Assembly (NCBI RefSeq): GCF_003002925.1
Contig: NZ_PVTK01000012.1
Coordinates: 1-64,000 of the forward strand
DNA from: Vreelandella songnenensis
GTDB taxonomy: Bacteria; Pseudomonadota; Gammaproteobacteria; Pseudomonadales; Halomonadaceae
Direction of reading: 5' to 3'
Length of the DNA: 64,000 nt
Position 1 is the stretch's first letter; each line of letters opens with the position of its first letter. Shown piece after piece: positions 54,801 through 63,824 of this stretch. The position numbers and the translations under genes were made by a program. The notes below the pieces were generated by a model that worked only from the letters and a program-made list of their open reading frames with translations, searched no databases and was not told where the DNA came from.

Positions 54801-55246
54801 CGGTGACCGATTTTGACCGCAAAGAGATCATCATTCCCAACAAGACGTTCGTCACCGATCAACTGATCAACTGGTCGCTGTCGGATAACATTACCCGCGT
54901 GGTGCTGACCTACGGCGTGGCTCACGGCTCGGACCTTGCCAAGGTGCACACGCTGCTGCGCCAGGCCGCCGATGAGAACGCGCGGGTGCTGGCCGACCCT
55001 GAACCGCAGGTATTCTGCTTGAGCTACGGTAATCACAGCCTCAACTTCGAGCTGCGCATTTTCGTCAACGACCTGGTGGATCGGCTGTTTGCCGCCGATG
55101 AGGTCAACTGTCGGGTAGATGAGCTGTTCCGGGAGGCCGGAGTCCGCGTGGCGTTCGAGCAGATGGATGTATGGCTGCACCGTGACGAGGGCGAGTCTGC
55201 CAAGGTGCAGTCTGTCAAACACCTGCCGCCACCAACGCTTGGCTAG
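51854..55246 (+). CDS. mscK: MscK/KefA-type mechanosensitive channel
   Basis: A large channel of about 1130 residues. A signal/membrane segment is followed by a long periplasmic coiled coil rich in Gln/Glu/Arg (about 50-480), then about eight extra helices and a C-terminal MscS core. The pore and gating motifs include LSVGLGFGLQEIFANFISG and the cytoplasmic RIRIRATTVTDFDRKEIIIPN. It releases solutes on hypo-osmotic shock. The start is uncertain: ATG 51854 is the first Met, TTG 51827 or a later GTG are possible, and none has a clear ribosome site. The 3' end overlaps tlyA by 4 bases. Confidence 0.9.
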   Translation: MAPISVSAAFLVSVEGISNVVRFTGGWVVKGLLALWLLIAFGSVAVAGVDQVPSQEELSSRLAELEAPEGELTAQQTRDKNALEAALQAYERLDAMNERLDALNQRVEQAPEQLSQLERELNELEDNNQQLSVNSLSDTPLEELEAQQSGAVVSLQQLQSQLAEVNSQLLAAQTLPERAQQAISDALQRVETLRRQYDEREGLLADRQLSAANDAQLIQLRLERALAEREVAFNQRELSANSRLRELAQQRRDLLSLQIDHQEQRLNLLQGAIDRQRRLQSEQAIADAARDDPLIAEGHPVVLRAQQINQELSLELLRATDRANSIVRENIEAQRQLDHVRQLQRSLNEQIDAIRGSQLLSRILREQRQSLPSIMPRRDLQDEIADLRLKQFDLIRQRDQLRQGERLATQRLEEAGLDVTPGLVSSLSRLYQSRRELVEQLEQSYGSLLSAAIELQLNQQQLLTTTQELRATIDEQLFWVANSRPLDINWLRQLPAYARMEWREGEWRAILPSRWQGLSWPVLNGAPLILISLLLLGLRPRIKSRLAAIHSQIGRLKSDTQLHTPKAVLLNALLAIPGPLALAGIGVGLRAAQGSLADSVAPALLQLSLSWAVVAWGRRLLVADGVAERHFTWSAGYNARLRTLLRGLGIALLPVVGIAAMSGQMETPLAQRPVALGLITTGLLAMSWWLGKLILSHIPFFGVRLFRLMLGLAMASVPLVFLGLIAWGYEYTALRLVGRFAITLYLLGLWIVVEATVVRSLAVAARRLAYRRALARRRAQVQEGAEGGLEVVEEPPLDMEKINSQSLRLSKLILLIGFSALLYLVWSDLLSVLGYLDHVSLWDAEDGDLVDSVLSISDVFTALLVIAITIIMASNLPGLLEVMVLSRLALKQGSAYAISSLLSYAIVGSGVVMSLATLGVSWDKLQWLVAALSVGLGFGLQEIFANFISGLIILFERPIRIGDTITLGNLHGTVSRIRIRATTVTDFDRKEIIIPNKTFVTDQLINWSLSDNITRVVLTYGVAHGSDLAKVHTLLRQAADENARVLADPEPQVFCLSYGNHSLNFELRIFVNDLVDRLFAADEVNCRVDELFREAGVRVAFEQMDVWLHRDEGESAKVQSVKHLPPPTLG

Positions 55247-56010
55247 GTTTTCTTGAGAGCGTGCAGCAGAAATTCCCGATTGCCGTCTCCGCCGGTAATC
55301 GGGCTCTCCTGCCAGTGCTGAATCTCCAGGTTCAACGCGCTGCACGCCTGGCGAATCTTTGCTTCTACCTCGGCGTAGTCGGCGGCGTTACGTACCACGC
55401 CGCGTTTATCCAGCGCCCCGGGTCTCAACTCGAACTGGGGTTTGACCAAAGAGATCAGCTCGCCGCCTGGGGGCAGCAGCGCGGCGATTTCCGGCAAAAT
55501 CAGCGTTTGCGATATAAACGAGACATCCATGACCGCGATATCCACCGGATGGACGGCGATCGCCTCGGTAAGCGTGGCAGCCGAGCTCATGTGCCGGGCG
55601 TTAAGACCTTCAAGACAAGTGACCCGCGGGTCTGTACGCAGCGCCTCTGCCAGCTGCCCGTGGCCTACCTCCACGCCAATGACGTGGGTTGCGCCATGGC
55701 GTAGGGCGCAGTCGGTAAAGCCACCGGTAGATTGACCTACGTCCAGCACGCCTAGCCCATCCAGGCGTCGATTCAGTACGCTCAGTACACCTTCAAGCTT
55801 CAAGCCGGCCCGGGAAACATAGCGCTCCTCGGGGTCATCCTCTATTTCAAGGCGGGTGTCCAGTGGCCATTTTTCCGAGGCTTTGGTGAGCACGCGCCAA
55901 GGGTCTATCAGGTGCACGCGGCCGTGGCGAATAAGCCGCTGGGCACGAGTACGCGAAGTGGCCAGCCCTTGGCTGACCAGCAGTTGATCGAGTCGTTGCA
56001 TAGAAGGCAT
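55243..56010 (-). CDS. tlyA: TlyA-family rRNA 2'-O-methyltransferase
   Basis: A 255-residue protein with an N-terminal S4 RNA-binding domain (about 4-65, RLDQLLVSQGLATSRTRAQR) and a C-terminal FtsJ-like SAM domain (about 65-245, VLDVGQSTGGFTDC). TlyA enzymes methylate 16S/23S rRNA cytidines; the historic 'hemolysin' label should not be read as a toxin. An internal ATG at 56001 is an alternative start. Convergent with mscK. Confidence 0.9.
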   Translation of the reverse strand: MPSMQRLDQLLVSQGLATSRTRAQRLIRHGRVHLIDPWRVLTKASEKWPLDTRLEIEDDPEERYVSRAGLKLEGVLSVLNRRLDGLGVLDVGQSTGGFTDCALRHGATHVIGVEVGHGQLAEALRTDPRVTCLEGLNARHMSSAATLTEAIAVHPVDIAVMDVSFISQTLILPEIAALLPPGGELISLVKPQFELRPGALDKRGVVRNAADYAEVEAKIRQACSALNLEIQHWQESPITGGDGNREFLLHALKKT

Positions 56011-56028
56011 GGTCAGTTAAATGCGCGG

Positions 56029-58050
56029 TTATACCTTGTTAATGGGCGGCTGAACACCCTGTTCGGCCTGAAGCTCGGTGTCCGGTATGCGTGAGGCGCC
56101 CCAGCTTCGGTAAAGGTACTGCTTCACGCTATCCAGTTCCTGCTCGGTCACCGTGGCCAGCTCACCGTGTTCAAGCGGGTCGAAATGGTAGATGTAAAGC
56201 CGTGAAGTGAACTGATCGAAAGGCAGTGACGCTTCGCCAAAACGCTCGCCGTTACCCGCAGTGCTGACAATCACTGTGTCGCCCCAGTCCTGGCCGCTAT
56301 CGTTGTTGGGGTTGTAGAAATACAGGCGCATGACGTCGGACGGGTCGAGCGATGCGCGCACTATCGTGATGGCATGCCAGCCGATGAAGCGCGCGGCGCT
56401 GTCGGTAATCGCCATGCCTGCGGGCTGCGGGTGAATCAGCGGCTGGTTGCCGTTGTGATAGGGGTGATAGCAGGCGTAGAAGCGGCGTATGAAGGCATCG
56501 AGATCCGTAAGGTTGCCGGTGGCAACGTCCACGTTGATGCAGAAGCCGCGCCCGGACCACCAGCCGTGAAACTCCGGGTTCACCCAGCGGTGGGGGTCGC
56601 CTTCACGGCCAATGCAGCGCCGGCCCATTTCGGCATAGATCCGGTCAAGGTGAGGCACCACGATCAGCGATACCGGGTCCAGGTCGATGGGCAGCTCGGA
56701 GGCCACGCCGGACTGACTCTGGTTGGAGGAGATCGGCAGGCCTTCAAAGTGCATGATGATTTCATCATCCCGCGCCGCCCAGGCCACCATTTGCAGCAGG
56801 TAGTCCGGGTCGTTGTACGCCCACATGGAGAGCGCCCGGGCCGACTGGCAGGTGGGGTTGTTGCCCTGACCCACGCCCAGCGGAAGGCCCAGCATGCACA
56901 GCACGCCTTCGATCAGGCGCGCTCTTGGAGTGGCCGTTTCGCCGTAAGCAAGGGCAAGGCGCGCCTGGGTCCACTCCGAAAGCGGCAGATTGAGCTGGCG
57001 CCACATGGCGGGCGCTACCGGCGGCTGGTAGAGAATCCCCCGCTCCAGCAGCAGGGCCAGCCCGTAAACCGCCTGGGCGGTGGCAGGGTAGATACCGCTG
57101 CGAATGAGCGCATGCACCAGCTCGCGGTAGCAGAGCAGGCAGTCGCGCCCGGTAGAAGAGAGGCCCATCGCTTCGGTCAGCAGGTAGTCGCTCTCTTCGA
57201 GCAGATAGCGCATGAGTACCGCGTGATAGGGCGAAACCAGCCCGGTATCGTGCATGGCGCGGGCAAAGCCCATGGCTTCGGCCTGAAGCGCTGAGGTATC
57301 CATGCGCTCAAGGCGTTCCCGATACACCTCGGTGCCTGGATCTTCACGGCACCCCTGGGTTGGCCCATAGAGCGAGCTTACCAGCCGATCAGCGCCCTGG
57401 CCGCTGGCGCCCAGATCAATCTCCGGGTTGGCCTGGCATAACGCAATCTGGGTGATCATCTGCTTGATGGCATCAACCTGAATCGGGCGCTGCTTCAGGA
57501 TGCGCCAGATCTCATCGATCAACTGATCGATCACATGTTCGTAGCCGATGCGCTCGGCCAGATGGCTGAACAGATGGCGCGGAATGAGGGCAAGCTTGCC
57601 CTGGGTTTCTCGCTCGGCTTCGCTGGGTGCACCAAACAGCATGCCAAGATTGATGGCCATCACCTGAGTGAGGTAGTGGCGGGCGTGTTCCTGAGAGAGT
57701 AGCGCGTGCTGATAGCTGCCCTTGGCCACTGCCAAGAGGCGAAGCTCGCTCAATGCTTCGATCACCACGACGTTGGCGTCGGGGCTCTTCAGCGAAAACG
57801 TGGTCAGCGTGGGCACCAGATACTGCGGTGTTTCCCAATCGGAGCCGGCAAAGATGCCGGCCTCCTCGATGGCTTTCGCGCGCGTTTCTATCGCACCGCA
57901 ACCCCCTTGCTGAAGTAAGACGCGCCGCGCCGTATCCAGCACCCGGGGTAATTTGCCGGGCTTGGAAAAGCCCGGGGCCTGAGCTAGAAGCTCGACGGCC
58001 TCATCGAATTTCTGGAGCAGTACTTCAAGCCTGCCTGCATCATCATACAT
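56029..58050 (-). CDS. Uncharacterised 673-aa protein with papain-like Cys/His/Asn pattern
   Basis: I do not recognise a named family. The N-terminal 370 residues are helical. Near residue 395 the sequence GVGQGNNPTCQSARAL places a Gln six residues before Cys401, exactly as the oxyanion Gln19 and nucleophile Cys25 of papain. His559 (IGWHAITIV) and Asn580 (RLYFYNPNN) follow in the order of the papain triad, each on a predicted strand. The C-terminal domain also has HGWWSGRGF and SRLYIYHFDP. The start at 58050 (MYDDAGRLEV) is chosen because the upstream frame enters the ATP-grasp gene; the two overlap by 8 bases and are surely co-translated. No signal peptide is seen. A peptidase, amidase or acyl-transfer role on the ligase product is inference. 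Confidence 0.7.
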   Translation of the reverse strand: MYDDAGRLEVLLQKFDEAVELLAQAPGFSKPGKLPRVLDTARRVLLQQGGCGAIETRAKAIEEAGIFAGSDWETPQYLVPTLTTFSLKSPDANVVVIEALSELRLLAVAKGSYQHALLSQEHARHYLTQVMAINLGMLFGAPSEAERETQGKLALIPRHLFSHLAERIGYEHVIDQLIDEIWRILKQRPIQVDAIKQMITQIALCQANPEIDLGASGQGADRLVSSLYGPTQGCREDPGTEVYRERLERMDTSALQAEAMGFARAMHDTGLVSPYHAVLMRYLLEESDYLLTEAMGLSSTGRDCLLCYRELVHALIRSGIYPATAQAVYGLALLLERGILYQPPVAPAMWRQLNLPLSEWTQARLALAYGETATPRARLIEGVLCMLGLPLGVGQGNNPTCQSARALSMWAYNDPDYLLQMVAWAARDDEIIMHFEGLPISSNQSQSGVASELPIDLDPVSLIVVPHLDRIYAEMGRRCIGREGDPHRWVNPEFHGWWSGRGFCINVDVATGNLTDLDAFIRRFYACYHPYHNGNQPLIHPQPAGMAITDSAARFIGWHAITIVRASLDPSDVMRLYFYNPNNDSGQDWGDTVIVSTAGNGERFGEASLPFDQFTSRLYIYHFDPLEHGELATVTEQELDSVKQYLYRSWGASRIPDTELQAEQGVQPPINKV

Positions 58051-59266
58051 AGAAGTCGAGGTCTTCCTGATGCTTGAGAAGGTCGCGCAGGGTATGGGCA
58101 TCATCACCCTTGAAGTAGATAAGCCCCCAGTGCGTGCCAAACGCAGTACGCTTGGTCACGGTTTCTTCCAGCGGAGACGTCAGCTCATGGGACTCGAAGT
58201 AGGGATGATCTTCGGTCTCTTCAGGGATTTCCAGGCGGCTGACTACCCGGCGGCGCGGATAGACGCCAAAGCAGCCGGCAAAGCCTTTGGCATCGACCAC
58301 TTCCTTGGGAAAGAAGGCCGCGACTTCTTCAGGCGTACTCTTGGGGTCGAATACCAGCATGGAGGCCTGGTAGGCGTTGAAACCGTAAACGCGCTCCAGA
58401 AGCTCGAATACCTTGAAGCCGGGCGGGCGGTACGCCACTTCACCAAAGTACATCTCGCCGTCGCTGGTGACGAAGTACTCAGGGTGAATCAGGCCAAACT
58501 CGATATCGAAGGCCTTGATCAGTTTTTCGATTTGCGTCGTGATCTGTTCACGATAGCGCTCAAGCTCCGGTGAGGCGGGCACGAACACCGAGTAGCCGAG
58601 CGTGACGTATTCGGAAATATTCAGAAAGGCAATCTTGCCGTCATGAATCCACGCTTCCACGGCAAACTCCCAGCCGTCGAGGTGTGACTCCATGAGCACC
58701 GGAAACTCTTCATCAGGAATGGCGTCGATCTCGTCCGGGGTGCGGATCACCCGGTGACCAAGGCAACCCGCTTTATCGAAGGCCTTGAGATGGATCGGGT
58801 CGTTGGGGTCACCATCAAGCTTGAGCAGCGTCTGGTTGACCCGCTTGAGAAAGCGGACGACATCGTCCTTGTCGTGGGCTTCCTCAAAAATGCCTACTCG
58901 GATGCCGCCCAGCTGGGCGCGGCGCTTCATCAGGGCCTTGTCGCGCAGCAACAGCGATTGACCGTAAAGGCGTGGATTATCCAGCAGAACGGAGTTGATG
59001 GCGCCTGCCCACTCCACGGTTTCCTCGAATAGCGGGATGGCCACGTTGACGCCTTTTTCCTTCAGCGTTTCGGCAATTTCCAGGGAGCGGTCATTCAGGC
59101 GCTCGAAATTCCAACAGACGTAAGGGATGTCATGCTGCTGGCAATACGGCTCAGCCCAGTCAGGGGCGACCACGATATAGCGTCGATCAAATTTTTCTGC
59201 CGCTTCGATAGCGTTCAAGCTCCAGCCCAGCAGAGCAATGTAGCCTTTATTTGAATCCTTTTGCAT
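58043..59266 (-). CDS. ATP-grasp carboxylate-amine ligase-like protein
   Basis: A 407-residue cytosolic protein. An N-terminal PreATP-grasp fold (GYIALLGWSLNAIEAA) is followed by the ATP-grasp domains: Lys161 in HLKAFDKAG for the phosphates, MESHLDGWEFAVEAW (about 192-206) and the metal-binding end GEVAYRPPG (275-283), the counterpart of E-x-N-x-R in the family. Such enzymes join a carboxylate to an amine through an acyl phosphate. It is first in a two-gene unit with the papain-like protein (8-base overlap). The start at 59266 has a clear aggag site. Substrates are unknown. Confidence 0.85.
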   Translation of the reverse strand: MQKDSNKGYIALLGWSLNAIEAAEKFDRRYIVVAPDWAEPYCQQHDIPYVCWNFERLNDRSLEIAETLKEKGVNVAIPLFEETVEWAGAINSVLLDNPRLYGQSLLLRDKALMKRRAQLGGIRVGIFEEAHDKDDVVRFLKRVNQTLLKLDGDPNDPIHLKAFDKAGCLGHRVIRTPDEIDAIPDEEFPVLMESHLDGWEFAVEAWIHDGKIAFLNISEYVTLGYSVFVPASPELERYREQITTQIEKLIKAFDIEFGLIHPEYFVTSDGEMYFGEVAYRPPGFKVFELLERVYGFNAYQASMLVFDPKSTPEEVAAFFPKEVVDAKGFAGCFGVYPRRRVVSRLEIPEETEDHPYFESHELTSPLEETVTKRTAFGTHWGLIYFKGDDAHTLRDLLKHQEDLDFYV

Positions 59267-59474
59267 GACCGTTACTCCTGTGGGGTGAGTGTATTGCCAC
59301 TTCACTATCTTCACCCTACACGAAGCCTGCAGAATCGGCTAATGCGCAGGTGATTAACTCGACGGTTAGCGTTTATTAACGCTTTGCGGCACGCAGTCTA
59401 AGGCTCTACGGATTAGGTTATGGTACGCTAGCCCGGCAAAATTTACGTTCTAGTGGCAAGAGGAATAGGCCAAG

Positions 59475-59804
59475 ATGGCGGCCAAGCCGATATACCGGGT
59501 GGTGGTTCACCAACAGGGTGAAATTTGGGATTTATACGTCCGAGAGATATTTCAAAGCGAACTCTGGGGCTTTATTGAAGTCGAGGAGTTTGTCTTTGAC
59601 GATGCGTCGCGGGTAGTAGTGGACCCTGCAACCGAAAAGTTGCAGCGTACCTTCGAGGGCGTCAAGCGCAGTTACCTGCCGCTCAATGCCATTGTGCGCA
59701 TTGACGAGGTCGAGCGCGAAGGCCCTCTCAAGGCAGTAAAAAGCGATGCCCGCGTCGCTGAGTTTCCTCGTCCCTTTCCTCTACCGCCGCGTAGCGAAGG
59801 GTAA
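59475..59804 (+). CDS. DUF1820-family protein
   Basis: A 109-residue soluble protein with the family pattern PIYRVVVHQQGE at the start, WGFIEVEEFVF in the middle and KRSYLPLNAIVRIDEVE near the end. It is conserved in Pseudomonas and relatives; the function is unknown. It is divergent from the ATP-grasp unit and followed by a terminator. Confidence 0.88.
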   Translation: MAAKPIYRVVVHQQGEIWDLYVREIFQSELWGFIEVEEFVFDDASRVVVDPATEKLQRTFEGVKRSYLPLNAIVRIDEVEREGPLKAVKSDARVAEFPRPFPLPPRSEG

Positions 59805-59832
59805 GCGCCTAAGACAGGCGCGACGCTGTAAG

Positions 59833-59867
59833 CGCTGGTGGCCTCGTCCGCCATGCAGCGTTTTTTT
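59833..59867 (+). terminator. Terminator of the DUF1820 gene
   Basis: The stem cgctg-gtggc / gccat-g-cagcg (59834-59842 with 59850-59860, one bulged G) and a 7-base loop are followed by seven T (59861-59867). Confidence 0.88.
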
Positions 59868-59884
59868 GATCAGGACATGACGTC

Positions 59885-60520
59885 ATGCAAGCAGATAAAT
59901 TTCGTTTCTCTTATGTTGCCGCCGCTGCCGGCGTTCTATTGAGTATGGCAAGCGTCCAGGCAACGGCACAAACCGATGGTCAGGCGTGGGTAAGTGATGA
60001 GCTGAGCACCTATGTGCGCAGCGGCCCGACCGATGGCTATCGCATCATCGGTACCCTCCAAGCGGGTGAGCAGGTAGAGGTGCTTGAGGAAAGCGGCGAT
60101 TACTCGCGTGTGCGCGGGCAAAGCGGCGATACCGTATGGGTGCTGACCAGCGAGATTCAGGAAACGCCTAGCGCTCGCCAGCAGCTGCCAGAACTTCAGA
60201 CGCGAGTCGATGAGCTGACTGCGGAGCTTGAAGGTATCAACGACACCTGGGAGCAGCGCACCTCTTCGATGACCGAAACGCTGGAAGTACGCGAGCAGCG
60301 TATCGCCGACCTTGAGGCGCGTAACAGCGAGCTGGACAGTGAAGCCGAACAGTCGCGCCAGCAGGTGCGCGCCTTGCAGGCACGACTGGATACCCAGGAA
60401 GAAGACCTGCTGATGCGCTACTTCATGTACGGCGGCGGCGTCGCTGGAGCGGGCCTTCTGGTGGGGCTGATCGTGCCGCACCTGCCGCGCCGACGTAAAA
60501 AGCGCGACCGCTGGTTCTAA
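59885..60520 (+). CDS. TIGR04211-type SH3-domain protein (YgiM-like)
   Basis: A 211-residue membrane protein with signal peptide (about 1-28, ATA-QTD), bacterial SH3 domain (about 30-92, WVSDELSTYVRSGPTDGYRIIGTL), a coiled coil (about 97-172) and a C-terminal membrane helix (about 177-198) with a basic cytoplasmic tail RRRKKRDRWF. The architecture is that of E. coli YgiM. It is thought to act at the envelope; the partner is unknown. Confidence 0.88.
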   Translation: MQADKFRFSYVAAAAGVLLSMASVQATAQTDGQAWVSDELSTYVRSGPTDGYRIIGTLQAGEQVEVLEESGDYSRVRGQSGDTVWVLTSEIQETPSARQQLPELQTRVDELTAELEGINDTWEQRTSSMTETLEVREQRIADLEARNSELDSEAEQSRQQVRALQARLDTQEEDLLMRYFMYGGGVAGAGLLVGLIVPHLPRRRKKRDRWF

Positions 60521-60543
60521 TCGTTATCTAGGCAAGGTGGCTT

Positions 60544-61176
60544 ATGAGCACTTCCTGGCGACAGCGCTGGCAAGAGGGGCGCATCGGTTTTCACCTGGAG
60601 CACACTCATCCGGCGCTCACTCGGTACTGGCCTGAGCTGGACGTTGCGCCAGGCACCAAAGTGCTGGTGCCGCTGTGTGGTAAAAGTCTGGATATGCGCT
60701 GGCTTGCCGAAGCCGGCCATCCCGTGCTGGGTATTGAACTGGCGCCCGAGGCCATCGACCAGTTTCTGGCCGAGCGTGGCATGGCCGTCGCGCGCTATAC
60801 CCAGGCAGGCTTTAAGGTCTCAAGGCAGGGGAGTGTGGAGCTGTGGTGCGGGGATTTTTTTCATCTGCATATTCAGCAGGCGGCTGAAATAGGCGCTTTT
60901 TACGACCGCGCCTCGCTGATTGCCTTGCCGCCCGCCACGCGCGAGCGCTATGCGTTTCATCTGGCGCAGCTTGTTCCACCGGCGGCCAAGGGGCTTCTCA
61001 TCAGCCTTGAGCATCCTGACCACGGCGCGGGCCCGCCCTACAGCGTGCCTGCTGGCGAAATAGAAAAGCTCTTCACCGCCAATTTTCAGGTCACACTGCT
61101 TGCAAAGGGGCAGCCGGATGAGCGCGGCCGCACAGAATCGGTCTGGGCGCTCGAACGACGCGGGCCCCGCCCTTAG
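60544..61176 (+). CDS. tpm: Thiopurine S-methyltransferase
   Basis: A 210-residue SAM-dependent methyltransferase with the motifs WRQRWQEGRIGFH, KVLVPLCGKSLDM (SAM site), VLGIELAPEAI and CGDFFHL. Bacterial Tpm methylates thiopurines and also selenium and tellurium species. It is 23 bases downstream of the SH3 gene. Confidence 0.93.
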   Translation: MSTSWRQRWQEGRIGFHLEHTHPALTRYWPELDVAPGTKVLVPLCGKSLDMRWLAEAGHPVLGIELAPEAIDQFLAERGMAVARYTQAGFKVSRQGSVELWCGDFFHLHIQQAAEIGAFYDRASLIALPPATRERYAFHLAQLVPPAAKGLLISLEHPDHGAGPPYSVPAGEIEKLFTANFQVTLLAKGQPDERGRTESVWALERRGPRP

Positions 61177-61206
61177 GCTGGCCCGCGCAGCGGCTAGCGG
61201 GCCAGC
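61177..61206. terminator. GC-rich hairpin between tpm and yajG-like genes
   Basis: A 10-bp perfect stem (gctggcccgc / gcgggccagc) with a 10-base loop covers the end of the minus-strand lipoprotein gene. No T-run is visible on either side. Confidence 0.5.
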
Positions 61207-61787
61207 ACGCGGCCAAGTTCGGGGTCGTTGAATGCCCGGTTGAGGCCGTCACTGAGCAGGTCGTTCAGCATGCGCGTGTTGGTGTCTTCGCCGGGCTTGA
61301 CGGCATAGCCCTGGGTGCGGCGCGACGTGTAGGTGCCGGTGTAGGTAGTGCCCTTGTTCTTGGCAATCGCCCGGAACACACCTTCCAGACGGGCTTCATC
61401 CACCAGCGGCTGGCCGCTGTCGCCCTGGCCGTAATGCAGGCTGGCAAGCTCAAGGGTCAGCATGGGGCGGCCCTGAGCCTGTTCGGTGGTCGGGTTGAAG
61501 CCCATTTCGCGTACCGCGCGCTCGGCTTCGGCCTGAAGCTGAGGAATCAGCTCATGACTGTTGACGGTGATCTGCGCCGTCGACATGCTGCCGCCTGAAC
61601 GCGTACCGATCACTTCCCGCTCCCGGCCATCCACGGCCACCACCGTTACCTGTTGACCGGAGCCGGTTTGCGGCACGGCGGCACTGCGCTCGGGGCTTAA
61701 CTGAAGATACTGCGGACTTGCGCAGCCTGCTAATAGAGCGCCTGCCACAAGCGCTCCTGAAAGACGTAAGAACTGGCGCCGAAGCAT
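61194..61787 (-). CDS. YajG-family lipoprotein
   Basis: A 197-residue lipoprotein (signal peptide ending LLAGC, Cys22) with the YajG pattern PQYLQLSPER after the lipobox and VKPGEDTNTRMLNDLLSDGLNRAF near the C-terminus, cited as one motif region. Ribosome site cggag. Function is unknown; E. coli YajG is encoded next to ampG, which is not the case here. Confidence 0.85.
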   Translation of the reverse strand: MLRRQFLRLSGALVAGALLAGCASPQYLQLSPERSAAVPQTGSGQQVTVVAVDGREREVIGTRSGGSMSTAQITVNSHELIPQLQAEAERAVREMGFNPTTEQAQGRPMLTLELASLHYGQGDSGQPLVDEARLEGVFRAIAKNKGTTYTGTYTSRRTQGYAVKPGEDTNTRMLNDLLSDGLNRAFNDPELGRVLAR

Positions 61788-61905
61788 GATTTTTCTCCGT
61801 GATAACGATCTGTTTCAACAACAATTTGTATAAACAAAGCCGCTTGAACTATGCCGCTGTTGAACATAAAACGCCAGCAGTGCGCGGCAAACGCCGCAAA
61901 AATAG

Positions 61906-63000
61906 TTATGCCACGCGGGTAGCTTGGGCCGCTGGCAGGGCGTGTTCATTGAACCGGTGCCACTGGCGCGGGTGAGCATACAGATGCTGGCCGCGCTTCA
62001 TTTCCAGGCGCTCGAAATCTGCATGGCGCACGGTGGCAAGCCAGGGTTTGGCCAGCCAGTCTGCTTCAAGCTCGACGCGTACTTCGGCGCCCACCGGTGA
62101 AATTGCCGTCACCACCACCGGCAGGTGGCAGGTATCGCTTGGCTGTTCGGCCAGGCGCACTTCGTGGGGGCGCAGCAGCAGCTCTTCGGCGCCGTTGGGC
62201 AAATCCACGTTTAAATAGGCATTCCCGCAGGTCAGTACACCGTTGTGCACGCTGCCTTCCAGGTGATTGACGTCGCCCAGAAACTCGAAGACGAAACGAT
62301 TCCTGGGTGCGCGGTAAAGCGTGTCCGGGGTGTCGATCTGCTCGATGCGACCGTTGCTCATCACCACCACTCGGTCGGAAAGTTCCAGCGCTTCTTCCTG
62401 GTCGTGCGTCACAAACACGCTGGTAAAGTTGAGCTCGCTGTGCAGGCGGCGTAGCCAGCGGCGCAGGTCCTGGCGCACCTTGGCATCCAGTGCGCCAAAC
62501 GGCTCGTCCAGCAGCAGTACATCGGGCTTGACCGCAAGTGCACGAGCAAGCGAGACGCGCTGCTGCTGGCCGCCGGAAAGCTGGGCCGGGTAGCGCTTGG
62601 CCAGATGCTCGAGCTGGACCATTTCAAGCAGGCGAAAAACCCGCGCGCGAATCTCGCCGCTTGAAGGGCGCTCTTTTCTGGGCATGACGGTCAGGCCGAA
62701 AGCGACGTTGTCGTAGACGCTCATATGGCGAAACAGCGCGTAGTGCTGGAACACGAATCCGATGCGCCGGTCGCGTACGTGGACCCGAGTGACATCCCGC
62801 TCGCCAAACAGGATTCGGCCCGGCGGCGTGGTGCGGTCTGCGTTTTCAAGACCGGCAATGATGCGTAAAAGCGTGGTCTTGCCAGACCCGGAAGGACCCA
62901 GCAGGCCGACCAGCTCGCCTTCATGGATATCCAGGTTCACGGGCTCAAGAGCCTGCGTGCTGCCAAAATGCTTGGAAATATTTTCTAAGCGAATGCTCAT
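61906..63000 (-). CDS. cysA: Sulfate/thiosulfate ABC transporter ATP-binding protein
   Basis: A 364-residue ATPase: Walker [10 protein letters not shown], signature LSGGQQQR, Walker [12 protein letters not shown], switch His in VTHDQEE and a C-terminal TOBE-like regulatory part. The start at 63000 ([13 protein letters not shown]) fits the family and overlaps the cysW stop by 4 bases (ATGA). It energises sulfate uptake for cysteine synthesis. Confidence 0.95.
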   Translation of the reverse strand: MSIRLENISKHFGSTQALEPVNLDIHEGELVGLLGPSGSGKTTLLRIIAGLENADRTTPPGRILFGERDVTRVHVRDRRIGFVFQHYALFRHMSVYDNVAFGLTVMPRKERPSSGEIRARVFRLLEMVQLEHLAKRYPAQLSGGQQQRVSLARALAVKPDVLLLDEPFGALDAKVRQDLRRWLRRLHSELNFTSVFVTHDQEEALELSDRVVVMSNGRIEQIDTPDTLYRAPRNRFVFEFLGDVNHLEGSVHNGVLTCGNAYLNVDLPNGAEELLLRPHEVRLAEQPSDTCHLPVVVTAISPVGAEVRVELEADWLAKPWLATVRHADFERLEMKRGQHLYAHPRQWHRFNEHALPAAQATRVA

Positions 63001-63824
63001 GAGAGCGCCTCCCGGCGCGATGCGCGCCATTCAAGACTTGCCTTGGCTGCCAGGGTGAGCAGGGCGATCAGCGCCAGCAGCGCGGCGCAGGCGAAAGCGC
63101 CAACGGCGTTGTAATCCTGGTAGAGCTGTTCAAGGTGCAGGGGCAGCGTATTGGTCTGCCCGCGTATCGCCCCGGAGACGACGGACACGGCGCCAAATTC
63201 GCCTACCGCGCGGGCATTGGTCAGAATCACCCCGTAAAGCAGCGCCCAGCGAATATTGGGCAGCGTGACGCGATAAAAAGTTGTCCAGCCGCGGGCGCCC
63301 AGGGTGGCCGCCGCCTCTTCCTCGCGCGAGCCCTGAGCCTGCATCAGCGGTATCAGTTCGCGAGCCACGAACGGGCAGGTCACAAACACCGTGACCATCA
63401 AGATACCCGGCCAGGCGAACATCAGCTGGATATCGTGGCCGTCAAGCCAGTTGCCAATCCAGCCGTTGCGCCCGTAAAGCAGTAGATAGATAAGCCCGGC
63501 GACCACCGGCGATACGGCAAAAGGGATATCGATCAGCGTTTGCAGAATACGCCTGCCGGGAAAGCTGAACCGGGTCACCAGCCAGGCGAGAGCCACCCCG
63601 AATACCAGGCAGATGGGAATGGTCAGAAGCGCTACGCCGAGCGTCAGGGCAATGGCGTGCAGGGTGAAATAGTTGCTGACGTTGGCCCAGAACACCATGA
63701 CCCCCTGGGAAAATGCCTGGGCGAAAATGGCCACCAGTGGCAGCAGCAGAAACAGTGCCGACAGTACCAATGCAGCGCCTATCAGCAAGCGTTTGACGGC
63801 CGGGGCATCACCAATTCGACGCAT
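62997..63824 (-). CDS. cysW: Sulfate ABC transporter permease CysW
   Basis: A 275-residue permease with six predicted helices and the conserved [20 protein letters not shown] and the EAA-loop [21 protein letters not shown], each typical of CysW. It shares one base with the cysT stop (TAATG) and overlaps cysA. Confidence 0.95.
   Translation of the reverse strand: MRRIGDAPAVKRLLIGAALVLSALFLLLPLVAIFAQAFSQGVMVFWANVSNYFTLHAIALTLGVALLTIPICLVFGVALAWLVTRFSFPGRRILQTLIDIPFAVSPVVAGLIYLLLYGRNGWIGNWLDGHDIQLMFAWPGILMVTVFVTCPFVARELIPLMQAQGSREEEAAATLGARGWTTFYRVTLPNIRWALLYGVILTNARAVGEFGAVSVVSGAIRGQTNTLPLHLEQLYQDYNAVGAFACAALLALIALLTLAAKASLEWRASRREALS

Noticed and set aside
55243..56010. Hemolysin toxin
   Set aside because: The S4 plus FtsJ-like domains show an rRNA methyltransferase; the hemolysin name is historical.
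59368..59383. Inverted repeat agcgtt-tatt-aacgct in the divergent region before DUF1820
   Set aside because: A 6-bp arm is too short to separate from chance, and no clear promoter elements lie around it; noted only as a possible operator.
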